From positions 647,414-711,413 of the forward strand of contig JAFEAP010000029.1 of the NCBI GenBank assembly GCA_018266355.1: DNA of 64,000 nucleotides, written 5' to 3'. A model generated the notes under the pieces. It was given only the letters and a program-made list of their open reading frames with translations. It was not told the origin of the DNA and made no database searches. Origin of the DNA: Bdellovibrionales bacterium (GTDB lineage: Bacteria > Bdellovibrionota > UBA1018). The translations under genes and the position numbers were made by a program. Every line of letters starts with the position of its first letter. Within the stretch, counting starts at the first letter, position 1. Shown in pieces: positions 7,747 to 16,750 of this stretch.

Positions 7747-10419
7747 ATGTCGAAACTCCTCTCGCCCGAACTCCTCACGCTTTCAAACGGTCTTCCGGTC
7801 ATCTTCCAGAACAACGACGCGCCCGTGGCCTCCATCTATTGGTGGAACCAGGTCGGCAGCGCGGACGAATACCCGAAAGAGGCCGGTTTCGCCCACTTCC
7901 TCGAGCACATGCATTTCAAGGACACCGACGCGAAATCCTCGGGCCGGGCTTCGAGCGGCGAGCTCGCCCGCGCGATCGAGAGCTTCGGAGGGGACGTGAA
8001 CGCGTACACCTCCTTCGACCAGACGGTCTATCACGTGACCTGCGCCGCCCATCACTGGGAAAAGGTCTTGAGAGTCTTCGGGACGATGGGAAAACCCCAG
8101 CGCTTTCTCAAGGAAGATTTCACCCGCGAACGCGAAGTCATCCTCGAAGAGCTGAAAAAGAACGAAGACGCTCCGGGGAGGAAGCTCTTCCAATCGCTCT
8201 TCACCGCTACGTTCGCGAAACATCCCTACGGCCGGCCCGTGATCGGTTACGCGAAGACCCTCAAGGCCGCGAAAGTCGCCGACCTCGAAGCGTTCTACCG
8301 CCGGATGTACGTCTCCGGGAACATGGGACTCGTGCTCGTCGGACCCTTCGACGAAAAGCGGAAGAAGGCGCTCGTCGCGATCCTCGAGTCGCTCTTCGGC
8401 GGGAAGATCCTGAAAAAGAAACCGGCCGTGCACATGAAGCGCGTGAAGGAATCCGAGACGCGCGCGAAGGCGACTTTCGAGAAGGTGCCCTTCGACGTGA
8501 CGACGCCGACCCTCGCGTTCTCGTTCCGCGTGCCGGACCTCATGCACGAGGATATGCCCGCGCTCGACATGCTCGGCGGGATTCTCGGGATGGGCGAGAT
8601 GTGCCGTTTGTACCAGGCGCTCTTTTACGGGAAGTCGATCGTGAACGACGTCGGCGGAGGTCTTTACGTGCCGAAAGATCCCGGCATGATCTACTTCAAC
8701 GCCGACGTCGAGACGGTCGAGAAGCTCCCCGAGGTGTTCTCGTCGATGCTCGACGAGATCCTCCGTATTCAGACCGACGCGCCGACCGAAGAGGAGATCG
8801 CGCGTATCCTCACGAATACCGAGAGCGAACGTTACTACGCGCTCCAGAGCGCCGACGGCATCGCCTCGCGCCTCGGCTTCCTTCGTTTCCAACTGGGCGA
8901 CCTCGAGTACGACGATCGTTACCTCGCGGAACTCCGGAAAGTCGACGCCGCCAAGATCCAGGCCGCCGCCGCGAAGTACTTCGACCTTTCGCGGTTGGCC
9001 TTCACGGTGATGGTCCCGGAAAAAGACAAGGACTTCGATTTGAAGCCGATGTTCGAGATCGCGCAGTCGAAACTCGGTCGTTCGGCGATCGAGGACGAGG
9101 GAAAGGCCGCCGTCCTGAAAGCGAGGAGCGCGAAGACGGGGAAAGCGGTCGATCCGACCCGTGCGCTTCCGGAGCTCATCACGCTTCCTTCCGGCGTACG
9201 CGTGCTTTACCGCGAGCGCCCGAATTCCCACGTGATGAGCATCCAGGCCGCGGTGCTCGGCGGGCTCCGGCTCGAAGTCGCCGATCCGGTGAAATCCCCG
9301 GACCTCGACCTCGGGACGAGTAATCTCCTCTCGAGCGTCTGGGCGAAAGGGACGACGAAGAAATCGGCCCAAACCATCACCTCGCTCGTCGAAGGCGCGG
9401 CGGCGAACCTCGACGGGTTTTCCGGCCGGAACACGATCGGCCTCGCCTCGACGGGCCTCGCCCGCGATTGGCGGAAGCTCTCCGATCTTTTCGCGGAAGT
9501 GCTGGTCCATCCCTCGTTCCCGAAGGAAGAACTCGATCTTTCGCGGAAGGTCGTCGAAGACTCGATCCGTTCGATCGAAGACCACTCGTCCGCGCTTTGT
9601 TCGAAGCTCTTCCACGAAACGCTTTTCGAGCGCCATCCGTACGGGCGGTTCGCTTCGGGGACGCTCGAAAGCGTCGCCTCGATCGACTCGGACCGGCTAC
9701 GCGCGTTCCACCGGAAGTGGCTTCGTCCGGATCGGCTCGTCCTCTCCGTCGTCGGGAACGTCCCGCGCCGGGAACTCGACGCTTGGCTCGCGAACCTCGA
9801 CGCCGAACTCGCGGCGATGAAGGGCGAGCACGTGAAGGGGCTCGAAAGCATCGGCGACGAGCCGGCGCTGAAAGGTCCGCGGTGGGTCGACCGTTCCCTC
9901 GGACGCGAGCAGGTCCACATCATCGTCGGCGGTCTCGGGCTGCGCTTCGGCGACGCCGAACGCTACGCCATGCGGCTCGCGACGAACGTCCTCGGCGGCC
10001 AAAGCGGTCGCCTCTTCATCGAACTTCGCGAGAAGCGTTCGATGGCATACACCGTTTCCCCGATCTCGATGGAAGGCATCGAACGCGGATACATCGGCAC
10101 CTATATCGGGTGTTCTCCTTCGAAGAAGGACGAAGCGATCGCGGGGATCGCGAAGGTCCTCGAGGACCTCGCGAAAAAGGGACCGAGCGCGGCCGAAATG
10201 CGCCGGGCGAAGGAGTATTACCTCGGGCGGCGGGCGATGGATCTCCAAGGCGACAGTTCGCTCGCCGGATACTACGCTCTCGAGACCGTGTACGATCTCC
10301 CGATCCGCACCGAGGCCGAGATCGTGAAGTCGATCGAGTCGGTTTCCGCGAAGCAGGTCCAGGAATTCGTGCGGAAGTACTTCGTCGAGAACAACGCCGT
10401 CACGTCGGTCGTCGGATAG
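7747..10419 (+). CDS. M16-family zinc metallopeptidase, fused active and inactive halves
   Basis: Pitrilysin/processing-peptidase type protein of 890 residues. The N-terminal half carries the inverted zinc motif HFLEH (about residues 50-54) and the third ligand region EREVILEE (about 128-135). The C-terminal half starts around ITLPSGVRVLYRERP (about 495), repeats the fold, and lacks HxxEH, giving a one-chain active/inactive pair as in bacterial M16 proteins. No signal peptide is seen, so location is uncertain. An upstream in-frame ATG at 7699 would nearly abut hemW. MSKLLSPELLTLSNGLPV (7747) matches the usual family start and is chosen, although no ribosome site is obvious. Confidence 0.9.
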   Translation: MSKLLSPELLTLSNGLPVIFQNNDAPVASIYWWNQVGSADEYPKEAGFAHFLEHMHFKDTDAKSSGRASSGELARAIESFGGDVNAYTSFDQTVYHVTCAAHHWEKVLRVFGTMGKPQRFLKEDFTREREVILEELKKNEDAPGRKLFQSLFTATFAKHPYGRPVIGYAKTLKAAKVADLEAFYRRMYVSGNMGLVLVGPFDEKRKKALVAILESLFGGKILKKKPAVHMKRVKESETRAKATFEKVPFDVTTPTLAFSFRVPDLMHEDMPALDMLGGILGMGEMCRLYQALFYGKSIVNDVGGGLYVPKDPGMIYFNADVETVEKLPEVFSSMLDEILRIQTDAPTEEEIARILTNTESERYYALQSADGIASRLGFLRFQLGDLEYDDRYLAELRKVDAAKIQAAAAKYFDLSRLAFTVMVPEKDKDFDLKPMFEIAQSKLGRSAIEDEGKAAVLKARSAKTGKAVDPTRALPELITLPSGVRVLYRERPNSHVMSIQAAVLGGLRLEVADPVKSPDLDLGTSNLLSSVWAKGTTKKSAQTITSLVEGAAANLDGFSGRNTIGLASTGLARDWRKLSDLFAEVLVHPSFPKEELDLSRKVVEDSIRSIEDHSSALCSKLFHETLFERHPYGRFASGTLESVASIDSDRLRAFHRKWLRPDRLVLSVVGNVPRRELDAWLANLDAELAAMKGEHVKGLESIGDEPALKGPRWVDRSLGREQVHIIVGGLGLRFGDAERYAMRLATNVLGGQSGRLFIELREKRSMAYTVSPISMEGIERGYIGTYIGCSPSKKDEAIAGIAKVLEDLAKKGPSAAEMRRAKEYYLGRRAMDLQGDSSLAGYYALETVYDLPIRTEAEIVKSIESVSAKQVQEFVRKYFVENNAVTSVVG

Positions 10420-10432
10420 CCTGATAAAGGGA

Positions 10433-10467
10433 AAGGGAAGGGGGGCCGAAGCCCACACCCTTCCCTT
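10433..10467 (+). terminator. Hairpin after the M16 peptidase gene
   Basis: AAGGGAAGGG (10433-10442) pairs with CCCTTCCCTT (10458-10467), and an inner GGGC-CGAA-GCCC hairpin closes the loop. There is no long T-run. The next 229 bases up to 10696 contain nothing recognised except the leader of the next gene. Confidence 0.6.
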
Positions 10468-10696
10468 CCGCTGATTGGGCGCCTCTCACTCTCAAGATCC
10501 GTGGCTTCGCTTCAAACCGCGGACCGGGCGCACCGACAAAGTCGAGTTCGCGGATTTACTCAATGCACCAGGGGTTGTCAATGCGCCGCGTTCGCGCTCG
10601 GAGGATTTTTCTCGCGCAAGCGGAATCCGAGGCCCGGGGTGGTGATTTTCAATTCGGGGCCGTAGACTGGAGAGGAGAGAAGTCCCTGAAATCCCG

Positions 10697-11302
10697 ATGA
10701 GTTACCTAGGTTCGTTTTCACTCACTTTCACCGCGATCTTCGTCGCCCTCGATATCATCGGGACGGTTCCGATTTACCTTTCTCTGACGAAAGATCTCGG
10801 GCTTCCAGAGCGAAAAGCGATCGTCGATAAGTCGATGTTCGTCGCCCTCGTGGTCGCCCTCCTTTTCATGGGCGCCGGCCAGACGACCTTCCGCCACCTC
10901 GGCATCAGCTTGAACGATTTCCGCATCGCGGGCGGACTCATCCTCCTGCTCATCTCGCTCGCCGATCTCTTAGGCGGCCCCGAAGCCGTCCAAAAAGGAT
11001 CGGGCCAGACCGGTATCGTCCCGCTCGCCGTTCCGCTCATTTCCGGTCCCGCCGTGCTGACGACCCTTCTTCTCCAAGTCGGATCGGCCGGATACCCGAT
11101 CACCATCGCGGCCCTGCTCGTGAACTACGCGCTCGGCTGGTTGATCCTTCGCCACTGCGACCGGGTGACCCGCTGGATCGGGCGCGACGGCACGGTCATC
11201 CTCTCGAAGATCGCGGCGCTTCTGCTCGCCGCCATCGCGGTCGCGATGATCCGCACCGGAACTTTCGAGAGCCTCGGCGAGTTCATGCGTTCGATGAAAT
11301 AG
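10697..11302 (+). CDS. MarC-family integral membrane protein
   Basis: Inner-membrane protein of the MarC/UPF0056 family (201 residues) with about six hydrophobic segments. Family features are the opening FTAIFVALDIIGTVPIYLSLT, FRIAGGLILL and the second repeat VPLAVPLISGPAVLTTLL. The P-I-S-G-P-A stretch is characteristic. The molecular function of the family is unknown, and the old link to multiple antibiotic resistance is not supported by later work. It stands alone, followed by an 18-bp tandem repeat. The nearest purine-rich sequence (GGAGAGGAG) is about 16 bases before the ATG, further than usual. Confidence 0.9.
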   Translation: MSYLGSFSLTFTAIFVALDIIGTVPIYLSLTKDLGLPERKAIVDKSMFVALVVALLFMGAGQTTFRHLGISLNDFRIAGGLILLLISLADLLGGPEAVQKGSGQTGIVPLAVPLISGPAVLTTLLLQVGSAGYPITIAALLVNYALGWLILRHCDRVTRWIGRDGTVILSKIAALLLAAIAVAMIRTGTFESLGEFMRSMK

Positions 11303-11373
11303 TGGTCGTCCTGTCGGCCGTGATCGTCCTGTCGGCCGTGATCGTCCTGTCGGACGTGATCGTCCTGTCGGAC
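11302..11373. repeat. Four tandem 18-bp repeats
   Basis: Four copies of an 18-base unit (GTGATCGTCCTGTCGGCC and close variants) lie head to tail from the MarC stop codon onward. The copies differ only at base 4 (G in copy 1) and base 17 (C in copies 1-2, A in copies 3-4). The unit length is a multiple of three, so all frames stay open, but nothing suggests translation. Confidence 0.9.
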
Positions 11374-11378
11374 GATCA
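11357..11378. terminator. Hairpin made by the last repeat unit
   Basis: TGATCGTCC-TGTC-GGACGATCA is a perfect 9-bp stem with a 4-base loop formed by the final repeat unit and the bases after it. It lies exactly where the convergent genes meet and includes the stop codon of the reverse gene. It probably acts as a two-way barrier, but it has no T-run. Confidence 0.5.
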
Positions 11379-12032
11379 TTCATCTCCGTCGTCGTCGGAG
11401 CGGTGATCGCTGTCGTCGAACGCGCAGACGTATTGGATCTTCACCGTCCGGATCGCCTTGTGGAATTCCTCTTCGGTATCGGGCTGGATCGAGTTTTCGA
11501 AGCGCTCGCGGAGCGGGCCGACGAAGCTTTCCGTCCACGCCGATCCGAGCGCTTCGAATGACTTCTTCGTCGTCTCGGCGAACGAGGGATACTGAAGCGT
11601 CGAGATGTGTTCCTTCACGTTCGTGAGGAAAGTGTCGAGCGCCCTGCGCGCGTTTTTCGCCTTCCGCGCCGGAACGACGGCTTCCTCGAACGCGATCTTC
11701 GCCGAGAGACGTTTCCGAAGGTGATCGCGGTACTGCTCGATCGGCATCGGCATTCCCTTGAGCTCGTTCGTCTTCGCGCGCACGCGTTTCATCTGCTCGA
11801 CCGTTTGGTCGGGGGGGAGTTTCTCGGGGCTGATTTCGTGGAGGAGCGCGAGCGAGGCGCGCGGGAAGGGACCGCTCATCGTGCACGGCTGGCCGAAGAG
11901 GGTGACCTGGATCTCCTGAAGGCTTCCGTCTGCCCCGGCTTTCGCCGGTCTTCCGGGCGCGGCGAAAGCCGTCGCCGAAACGGCGATCGCCAGAAGCGTG
12001 ACGGAGAAAAGCGAACAAAACCGAGGGTTCAC
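11376..12032 (-). CDS. Secreted protein of unknown function
   Basis: A 218-residue protein starting at a GTG (12030-12032 on the reverse strand). The signal peptide ends in TAFAAP (cleavage near residue 24). The mature part has VTLFGQPCTMSGPFP, two Cys in all (about 49 and 204), a charged helical middle and a very acidic tail (DDSDHRSDDDGDE). No family is recognised. The two cysteines could pair in the periplasm. It is a single gene between the repeat-bearing intergenic region and a divergent unknown gene. Confidence 0.65.
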   Translation of the reverse strand: MNPRFCSLFSVTLLAIAVSATAFAAPGRPAKAGADGSLQEIQVTLFGQPCTMSGPFPRASLALLHEISPEKLPPDQTVEQMKRVRAKTNELKGMPMPIEQYRDHLRKRLSAKIAFEEAVVPARKAKNARRALDTFLTNVKEHISTLQYPSFAETTKKSFEALGSAWTESFVGPLRERFENSIQPDTEEEFHKAIRTVKIQYVCAFDDSDHRSDDDGDE

Positions 12033-12140
12033 GGCTATGAATGTTAAGGCGAATTCCGGCGGTTTGACAGGGGAAACCCCTGCTTTAAAATGGAATTTAA
12101 TGGTCCGATTCCGGGCCGTGTCGAGGGGGTAGGACCGGGG

Positions 12141-12764
12141 ATGTCGAAAGACGAAAACTCAGCGCTCAAACTTCAGCTCGTCTCCCAGCCGCAGGAGTAT
12201 TTCCACGAACTCCTGAGCGGCGCGTTCAACAAGCGTTCCCTGAAACCGACCGCGGAAACCTCGTTCTATCTCGTGAATCTCCTGAACCAATTCATGACCA
12301 CCGACGCGCTCTACGCGCGCGACGCTGAAGGACGCCACCGCGAGGAGGCGCTCGCCCTGCTCGTGAAAGAGGCGCACGAACTTTCCGCGTCCGAGGAAAA
12401 GCGGGTGATTTACCGCCAGGTCGGCGACCTCTCCCTCTATCGGGCCGGCTTCTTCCAGGAAAGCTTGAACCGGAAGCTCGTGGATATCGATTACTATATC
12501 GAGATGGGCGGCCACGCTTATCGCGAGGCGGCTTCCCGCCACGACGAAAAGGCGCTTCGGATCGTCTTCGAGGAACTCGCCCACCGCTTCGGGCGTTTCG
12601 TCGACGTGCTCGCCGACGTGAGCGACCAGACCATGGCGAAGACGGAGCGGAATCTCCTGCGACTTTACGAGAACTGGGTCCAAACGAAGAGCGAGCGCGC
12701 AGAACGCCTCCTAAACGAGGCCGGAATCATCCCGAACGCGACGATCAAGAAAAACGTCCAGTAG
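12141..12764 (+). CDS. Conserved-looking cytoplasmic protein of unknown function
   Basis: A 207-residue soluble, mostly helical protein with no signal peptide or membrane segment. Recognisable stretches are SFYLVNLLNQFM, VGDLSLYRAGFF and a helical DEKALRIVFEELAHRFGRFVDVLADVS. The even spacing of hydrophobic residues suggests an all-alpha fold. An ATG at 12090 is in frame, but ATG 12141 follows a purine-rich GGGGGTAGGA and is preferred. Its stop touches the stop of the next, convergent gene with no base between. No family name can be given. Confidence 0.65.
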   Translation: MSKDENSALKLQLVSQPQEYFHELLSGAFNKRSLKPTAETSFYLVNLLNQFMTTDALYARDAEGRHREEALALLVKEAHELSASEEKRVIYRQVGDLSLYRAGFFQESLNRKLVDIDYYIEMGGHAYREAASRHDEKALRIVFEELAHRFGRFVDVLADVSDQTMAKTERNLLRLYENWVQTKSERAERLLNEAGIIPNATIKKNVQ

Positions 12765-15023
12765 TCACCGCGCGAAAAGTCCGAGCACGTAAGCGCGCAG
12801 CCGCGCGAGGAACGTCGAACCGACCTTCGAAGCGCACACGTCGACGCGCGCTGTTTTCATTTGGTTCTCGATCCGTTCGACGAAACTCTTGCTGTCGGCG
12901 TCGTTTCGTCTCGCGTGCATCGCCTTCACCTTCGTCATGAGGTCGTTAAGGGTGGCCTCGCGTTCGGAAGCGGGCGTCGCGGCGACGAGCAGGTCGCTGA
13001 GCACGATCGCGCGGTAGTACTCGGTCATGCCGTACTCGAGTTTCTCGAGCTCGGCCAGGAGGCGTTTCCGATACGGGCGGAAGATCGCGGCCTCGCGCTC
13101 CGGTACGGCGGCGGCGACGAGGTGGAGGAGGGCTCCGTCGCTTTCGCGCATCGCTTCGGGCGGGAAGCGTTCGATCGCGGTCGCGAGGTTCCCGTACGCG
13201 GCCTTTCGAAGCGGGGAATTCTCGGCGAGTCTAGAGTCCATTTCGGCGAGCGAACGCGGAACTCCCGAGAGGCGATCGGGCGGAGTCTTCGCGAGCGCCG
13301 CGTACCATCCCTCGACGAGGTCGTCGGCGGCGAATCCGCGCGTTTCGAATTCGCCGATGATCTCGGCTTGGAGTTCGAGCGAAACCGATCCGGGCGCCGA
13401 ACCGAGCAGAGCGGCGGCCCGACTCGACCATTCGCGGAGGCTCGAATCGAGGAGGTACGGGAGCCAGTTCTTCAGCTCGCCGAGTCGGTTCGCGCGCCAG
13501 AGCGTTTCGTAGACTTGGTCGAGCGCCGTCTCGACGGTCGTCGCGTAAAGCCGTTTCGCCGGCGCGCGGTATTTCCCGACGATTTTCCGCACGCGCCCGA
13601 GGAGGCGTTCGAGGTCTTCCGGCGGCAGCGACGTGAACGAGCCGGCGCGCATCCGGTCGCCGATACGGGAGAGTTCCTGCTTGAGGAGCGGCACCGTATT
13701 CGCCCGCTCCTCGGTCAGCGTCATAACGAAGTCCCACTCCTCGGTCGTCCACGCGGCTTTCGCGTAGAACGAATCGAGGACCTTCGCGAAGGCGCGGTCG
13801 CGGCGGGCGACCCCGTATTCGCTTTTCTCGAAAAAGCCGGCGAGTTTTTTCTCGCGTCCGGTCGGGCGCGGATCCTTCACCGGACTGAAGGTCGAATACT
13901 CGTCCCATCGGAGCCCGAGCTCTTCGATGAAAACCTTCGCTTGGGCGGCGGTGTCGTTCGCCGAGAGTCCCGCGAACTGCCCGGGTCGGAAATTCGGTTC
14001 CAGTCCTTGGTCGAGGAGCGTCTTGATGTATTCCGCGCGGCGGAGGCGATACTTCGCGAGGAGTTCGAGCTCCTTCGCCTCCTTCTGCGGACGGATGGCG
14101 CGGCTCTCGATCAGCAGCACGTCGTCGCCGGCGATGCCCGGGCGCTGGGCGACGTACTTCGGCTTGCTTCTCTTCCCGGTGAGTTTCGATTCCTGCTTCG
14201 GATTGTAGTAGATGCCCGCGAGTTTCCCGACGAGCGTCTTCCGGTCGGCGATCTGGCGCTTCACGAACGCCGCGCGGAGTTGGTCGGTCGTCGGATTTCC
14301 GTTCGCGTAAAGCGCTTCCACGTCGCCGATGAATTTCTTCCACTGCTGCTTTTGCTCGAGGGCCACCCGACGGTACTCGGCTTGCTGGTCGGCGGCCCAC
14401 ATCTTCACGGGCGTGGCGTTGTAGCCGTCCTTTCCGAAAAAGCCCCACGCCATCTCCGGCGTCTCCGCGTCGAGTTCGAGGCTCGCGAGCCAAAAAAGCG
14501 GATCGTCGTACCCGGATTCGGTGACGTGGCCGCCGAGGGCGTCGAGGAGTCGAGTCGCCCCCGCGCGTTCCGGTAGGTCGAAGAGGTGCGTTTGGGACCG
14601 CGTGCGATTCGCGACGATCTCGCCGTAGGTCGAAGGGCGCGTCTGCCACTCGAGTGCGCCGGCGTCGAGCGAAGAGCCGATATAGTAACCGTCGGGGTAG
14701 GTCACGCGGTAGGAAATCGTGCCGTGGCTTTCGCGGATTTCCGAGACGGCGCATTCGGGACAACTCTGGCGCAAGAGTTCGAGGTACTTCGCGCGTACGG
14801 CGCGATTCGTGGGCGCTTCGATTTCGAGCACGCCTTTTCCGCGGCCCGTGACGGCCTTCTTCACGACGGCGTAGGCGCTGTCGAGCAACATGCGGATATT
14901 CGTGCGCGTCGGCTCGAAACCGAAAAGGAACTGCTCCGAGAGGTCGGGCAACTTCGGACCGGCGAACGCCGAAGCGGCGATCGACAAACCGAGGAGTAAG
15001 GAAACCAGGGAGCGCACGCGCAT
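12765..15023 (-). CDS. Large secreted protein, possibly amidoligase-like
   Basis: A 752-residue exported protein with a signal peptide ending ASAFA (about residue 21). The first 170 residues contain LFGFEP (Glu37), a Tyr/Gly-rich strand, DAGALEWQTRP (Glu125) and GGHV (His166). This spacing faintly recalls the GxE...D-x-E-x-x-P...HxH pattern of glutamine-synthetase-fold carboxylate-amine ligases. That reading is inference and weak. The rest is long, helical and charged (residues 200-720), with no repeats recognised. It ends in a short amphipathic LRAYVLGLFAR tail. No neighbour hints at a function: it sits between a convergent unknown gene and a cyclophilin 93 bases downstream. Confidence 0.6.
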   Translation of the reverse strand: MRVRSLVSLLLGLSIAASAFAGPKLPDLSEQFLFGFEPTRTNIRMLLDSAYAVVKKAVTGRGKGVLEIEAPTNRAVRAKYLELLRQSCPECAVSEIRESHGTISYRVTYPDGYYIGSSLDAGALEWQTRPSTYGEIVANRTRSQTHLFDLPERAGATRLLDALGGHVTESGYDDPLFWLASLELDAETPEMAWGFFGKDGYNATPVKMWAADQQAEYRRVALEQKQQWKKFIGDVEALYANGNPTTDQLRAAFVKRQIADRKTLVGKLAGIYYNPKQESKLTGKRSKPKYVAQRPGIAGDDVLLIESRAIRPQKEAKELELLAKYRLRRAEYIKTLLDQGLEPNFRPGQFAGLSANDTAAQAKVFIEELGLRWDEYSTFSPVKDPRPTGREKKLAGFFEKSEYGVARRDRAFAKVLDSFYAKAAWTTEEWDFVMTLTEERANTVPLLKQELSRIGDRMRAGSFTSLPPEDLERLLGRVRKIVGKYRAPAKRLYATTVETALDQVYETLWRANRLGELKNWLPYLLDSSLREWSSRAAALLGSAPGSVSLELQAEIIGEFETRGFAADDLVEGWYAALAKTPPDRLSGVPRSLAEMDSRLAENSPLRKAAYGNLATAIERFPPEAMRESDGALLHLVAAAVPEREAAIFRPYRKRLLAELEKLEYGMTEYYRAIVLSDLLVAATPASEREATLNDLMTKVKAMHARRNDADSKSFVERIENQMKTARVDVCASKVGSTFLARLRAYVLGLFAR

Positions 15024-15116
15024 TCCCTAACTTTTCGGATTATCCCGTGAAATCCCGAGTGAATCTTTGGCGTCGGAAATTTGGCGAAAGAGGAGCCCGG
15101 AGATCGCTTTCGCGAC

Positions 15117-15818
15117 CTATTGGACCGTCACTTTCGTCATCTTGTCCCCGATTTCGATCTTCCGGACGACGTCCATGCCCTCGGAAACCTGGCCGAAGAC
15201 GGTGTAGCTCCCGTCGAGGTGCGGGATCGTGCCGAGGGCGATGTAGAACTGCGAGTCGGCGGAATCCGGATCCTGCGCGCGCGCCATCGCGACGGTGCCG
15301 GCGACGTGTTTCCGCGAGTTGAACTCGGCCTTTAGATGCTGGCCGCTGCCGCCGGTGCCATTGCCCTGCGGATCGCCGCCTTGGATGACGAAGTCCGGGA
15401 CGACGCGATGGAAGGTGAGGCCGTTGTAGAATCCCGATTGGATCAGCTGCACGATGCGCGCGACGGTGTTCGGGGCGTCCTTCGAGTAGAAACGGTACTT
15501 GATCGTGCCTTTCGTGGTTTCCATCGTAACGACGGCCTTCGAGAGGCCCGCTTCGTCGACGGTGAGGTCGGGTGCGCCGGTCGTCGCCGTCGCATCGGTC
15601 TGCGCGGTCGCCGTGTTCTCCGCGGGGGCCGCCGCGGATTGCGCGGTCGTGGTCTCCGCCGGCGGAGGCGTGGCCGTCTCGGTGCTCGGATTGCGCAGCA
15701 CGTACGCGCTCGCCGCGAGTCCGATCACGACGATCGCGCCGATGCCGTAGAGGAGTCCCCGTGGGGATTTTCCGGAGTTCTCGGGATTTTGCTCGTTCGC
15801 CATCGGAGTTTCGGTCAT
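15117..15818 (-). CDS. Membrane-anchored cyclophilin-type peptidyl-prolyl isomerase
   Basis: Catalyses cis-trans isomerisation of X-Pro bonds, here most likely in the periplasm. An N-terminal transmembrane anchor (GLLYGIGAIVVIGLAASAYV, about residues 20-39) is followed by an Ala/Thr/Pro-rich linker (about 42-85) and a complete cyclophilin domain: FHRVVPDFVIQGGDP, SADSQFYIAL, LDGSYTVFGQV. An in-frame ATG at 15878 would run into the tatC start. The ATG at 15818 has AAGGAAA five bases upstream and is chosen (233 residues). Divergent from tatC. Confidence 0.9.
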   Translation of the reverse strand: MTETPMANEQNPENSGKSPRGLLYGIGAIVVIGLAASAYVLRNPSTETATPPPAETTTAQSAAAPAENTATAQTDATATTGAPDLTVDEAGLSKAVVTMETTKGTIKYRFYSKDAPNTVARIVQLIQSGFYNGLTFHRVVPDFVIQGGDPQGNGTGGSGQHLKAEFNSRKHVAGTVAMARAQDPDSADSQFYIALGTIPHLDGSYTVFGQVSEGMDVVRKIEIGDKMTKVTVQ

Positions 15819-15871
15819 GCGGTTTCCTTTATTTCGAGTGGATTCTCCCTTAATATGAATTCGAGATTCCC

Positions 15872-16684
15872 ATGTCACAAGACCAAAACGACAAGAGCAT
15901 GGCGCTCATGGAACACATCGGCGAACTTCGCGTCCGCGCGATGCGCATGCTCTACGTCTTCGTCGCCGGTTTCATCGGCGGTTACCTCGTCTCGAACCCC
16001 GTGATGGAGTGGCTGCGCGCGCCGCTTTTCCAGGCGCTGCCGGAAGAGAAGCGGTTCCTCTATTTCACGAGTCTCTTCGAGAACTTCATGACTCATTTGA
16101 AGATCGCGGGTTACCTCTCGATCTTCGGCCTTTCGCCGTACTTCTTCTACGAGATCTGGGGGTTCATCGCGCCCGGCCTGAAGAGTAAGGAAAGAAAGCT
16201 CATCTTGCCATTCGTCGGCGCGGCGACGTTTTTCTTCGTCGGCGGCGCGCTCTTCGCGTACTACGTGCTCTTCCCGGTCGGATTCAAATACTTCGTCCAT
16301 TACGGCGTCGCGACCGACATGCCGATGCTCACGATCGACGCGTATTACTCGACTTGCCTGAAATTGATGCTCCTTTTCGGGCTCGGTTTCGAGCTCCCGG
16401 TCTTCGTGAGCCTCCTCGGGGCCCTCGGAGTCGTCGACGCTCCGACCCTTCGGGCCCAGCGCCGGAACGCCGTGATCGGCATCACGATCCTTTCGGCCAT
16501 GTTCGCGCCGCCGGACGCGGTTTCGATGCTGATCCTGATGGCGCCGCTCATCATCCTTTTCGAGCTTTCGATCCTCGTCGTGGCTTGGTTCGGCTCGCGT
16601 CGGAAGCTTTCGGCCGAAGCCGAGGCCGCGGCGGCCGCGAAGGAAGCGTCCGAAGGTCCGATCGTCGGCAAGTCCGATTATTGA
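15872..16684 (+). CDS. tatC: Twin-arginine translocase subunit TatC
   Basis: Receptor core of the Tat system, which exports folded proteins. It has six hydrophobic segments. Family features are the N-terminal HIGELRVRAMR (usual HLxELRxR), a Pro-rich first periplasmic loop, FFYEIWGFIAPGL with the conserved FxPGL-type turn, LLFGLGFELPV and FAPPDAVSMLILMAPL. The C-terminal tail is Ala/Glu-rich. It is 270 residues, normal. No tatA/tatB lies nearby. A solitary gene, divergent from the cyclophilin with 53 bases between starts. Confidence 0.95.
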   Translation: MSQDQNDKSMALMEHIGELRVRAMRMLYVFVAGFIGGYLVSNPVMEWLRAPLFQALPEEKRFLYFTSLFENFMTHLKIAGYLSIFGLSPYFFYEIWGFIAPGLKSKERKLILPFVGAATFFFVGGALFAYYVLFPVGFKYFVHYGVATDMPMLTIDAYYSTCLKLMLLFGLGFELPVFVSLLGALGVVDAPTLRAQRRNAVIGITILSAMFAPPDAVSMLILMAPLIILFELSILVVAWFGSRRKLSAEAEAAAAAKEASEGPIVGKSDY

Positions 16685-16750
16685 CGCGTCGCAATAAGCG
16701 CTCCCGTGAATTCCGGCGTGAAAATGCCCGATTCTCGCATTGATCGACCT

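Noticed and set aside
7783..9636. Long reverse open frame opposite the M16 peptidase gene
   Set aside because: Mirror of the peptidase codons, charged low-complexity translation, no start signal. The forward frame has the HFLEH zinc motif.
10468..10696. Possible tRNA or small RNA in the 229-base gap before the marC-family gene
   Set aside because: Some short stems occur, but no tRNA arms, CCA-like end or other known RNA pattern could be fitted.
10581..10700. 39-codon open frame whose stop overlaps the marC-family start (ATGA)
   Set aside because: No ribosome site, Arg-rich composition and no recognisable features. It could be a leader peptide but the evidence is too thin.
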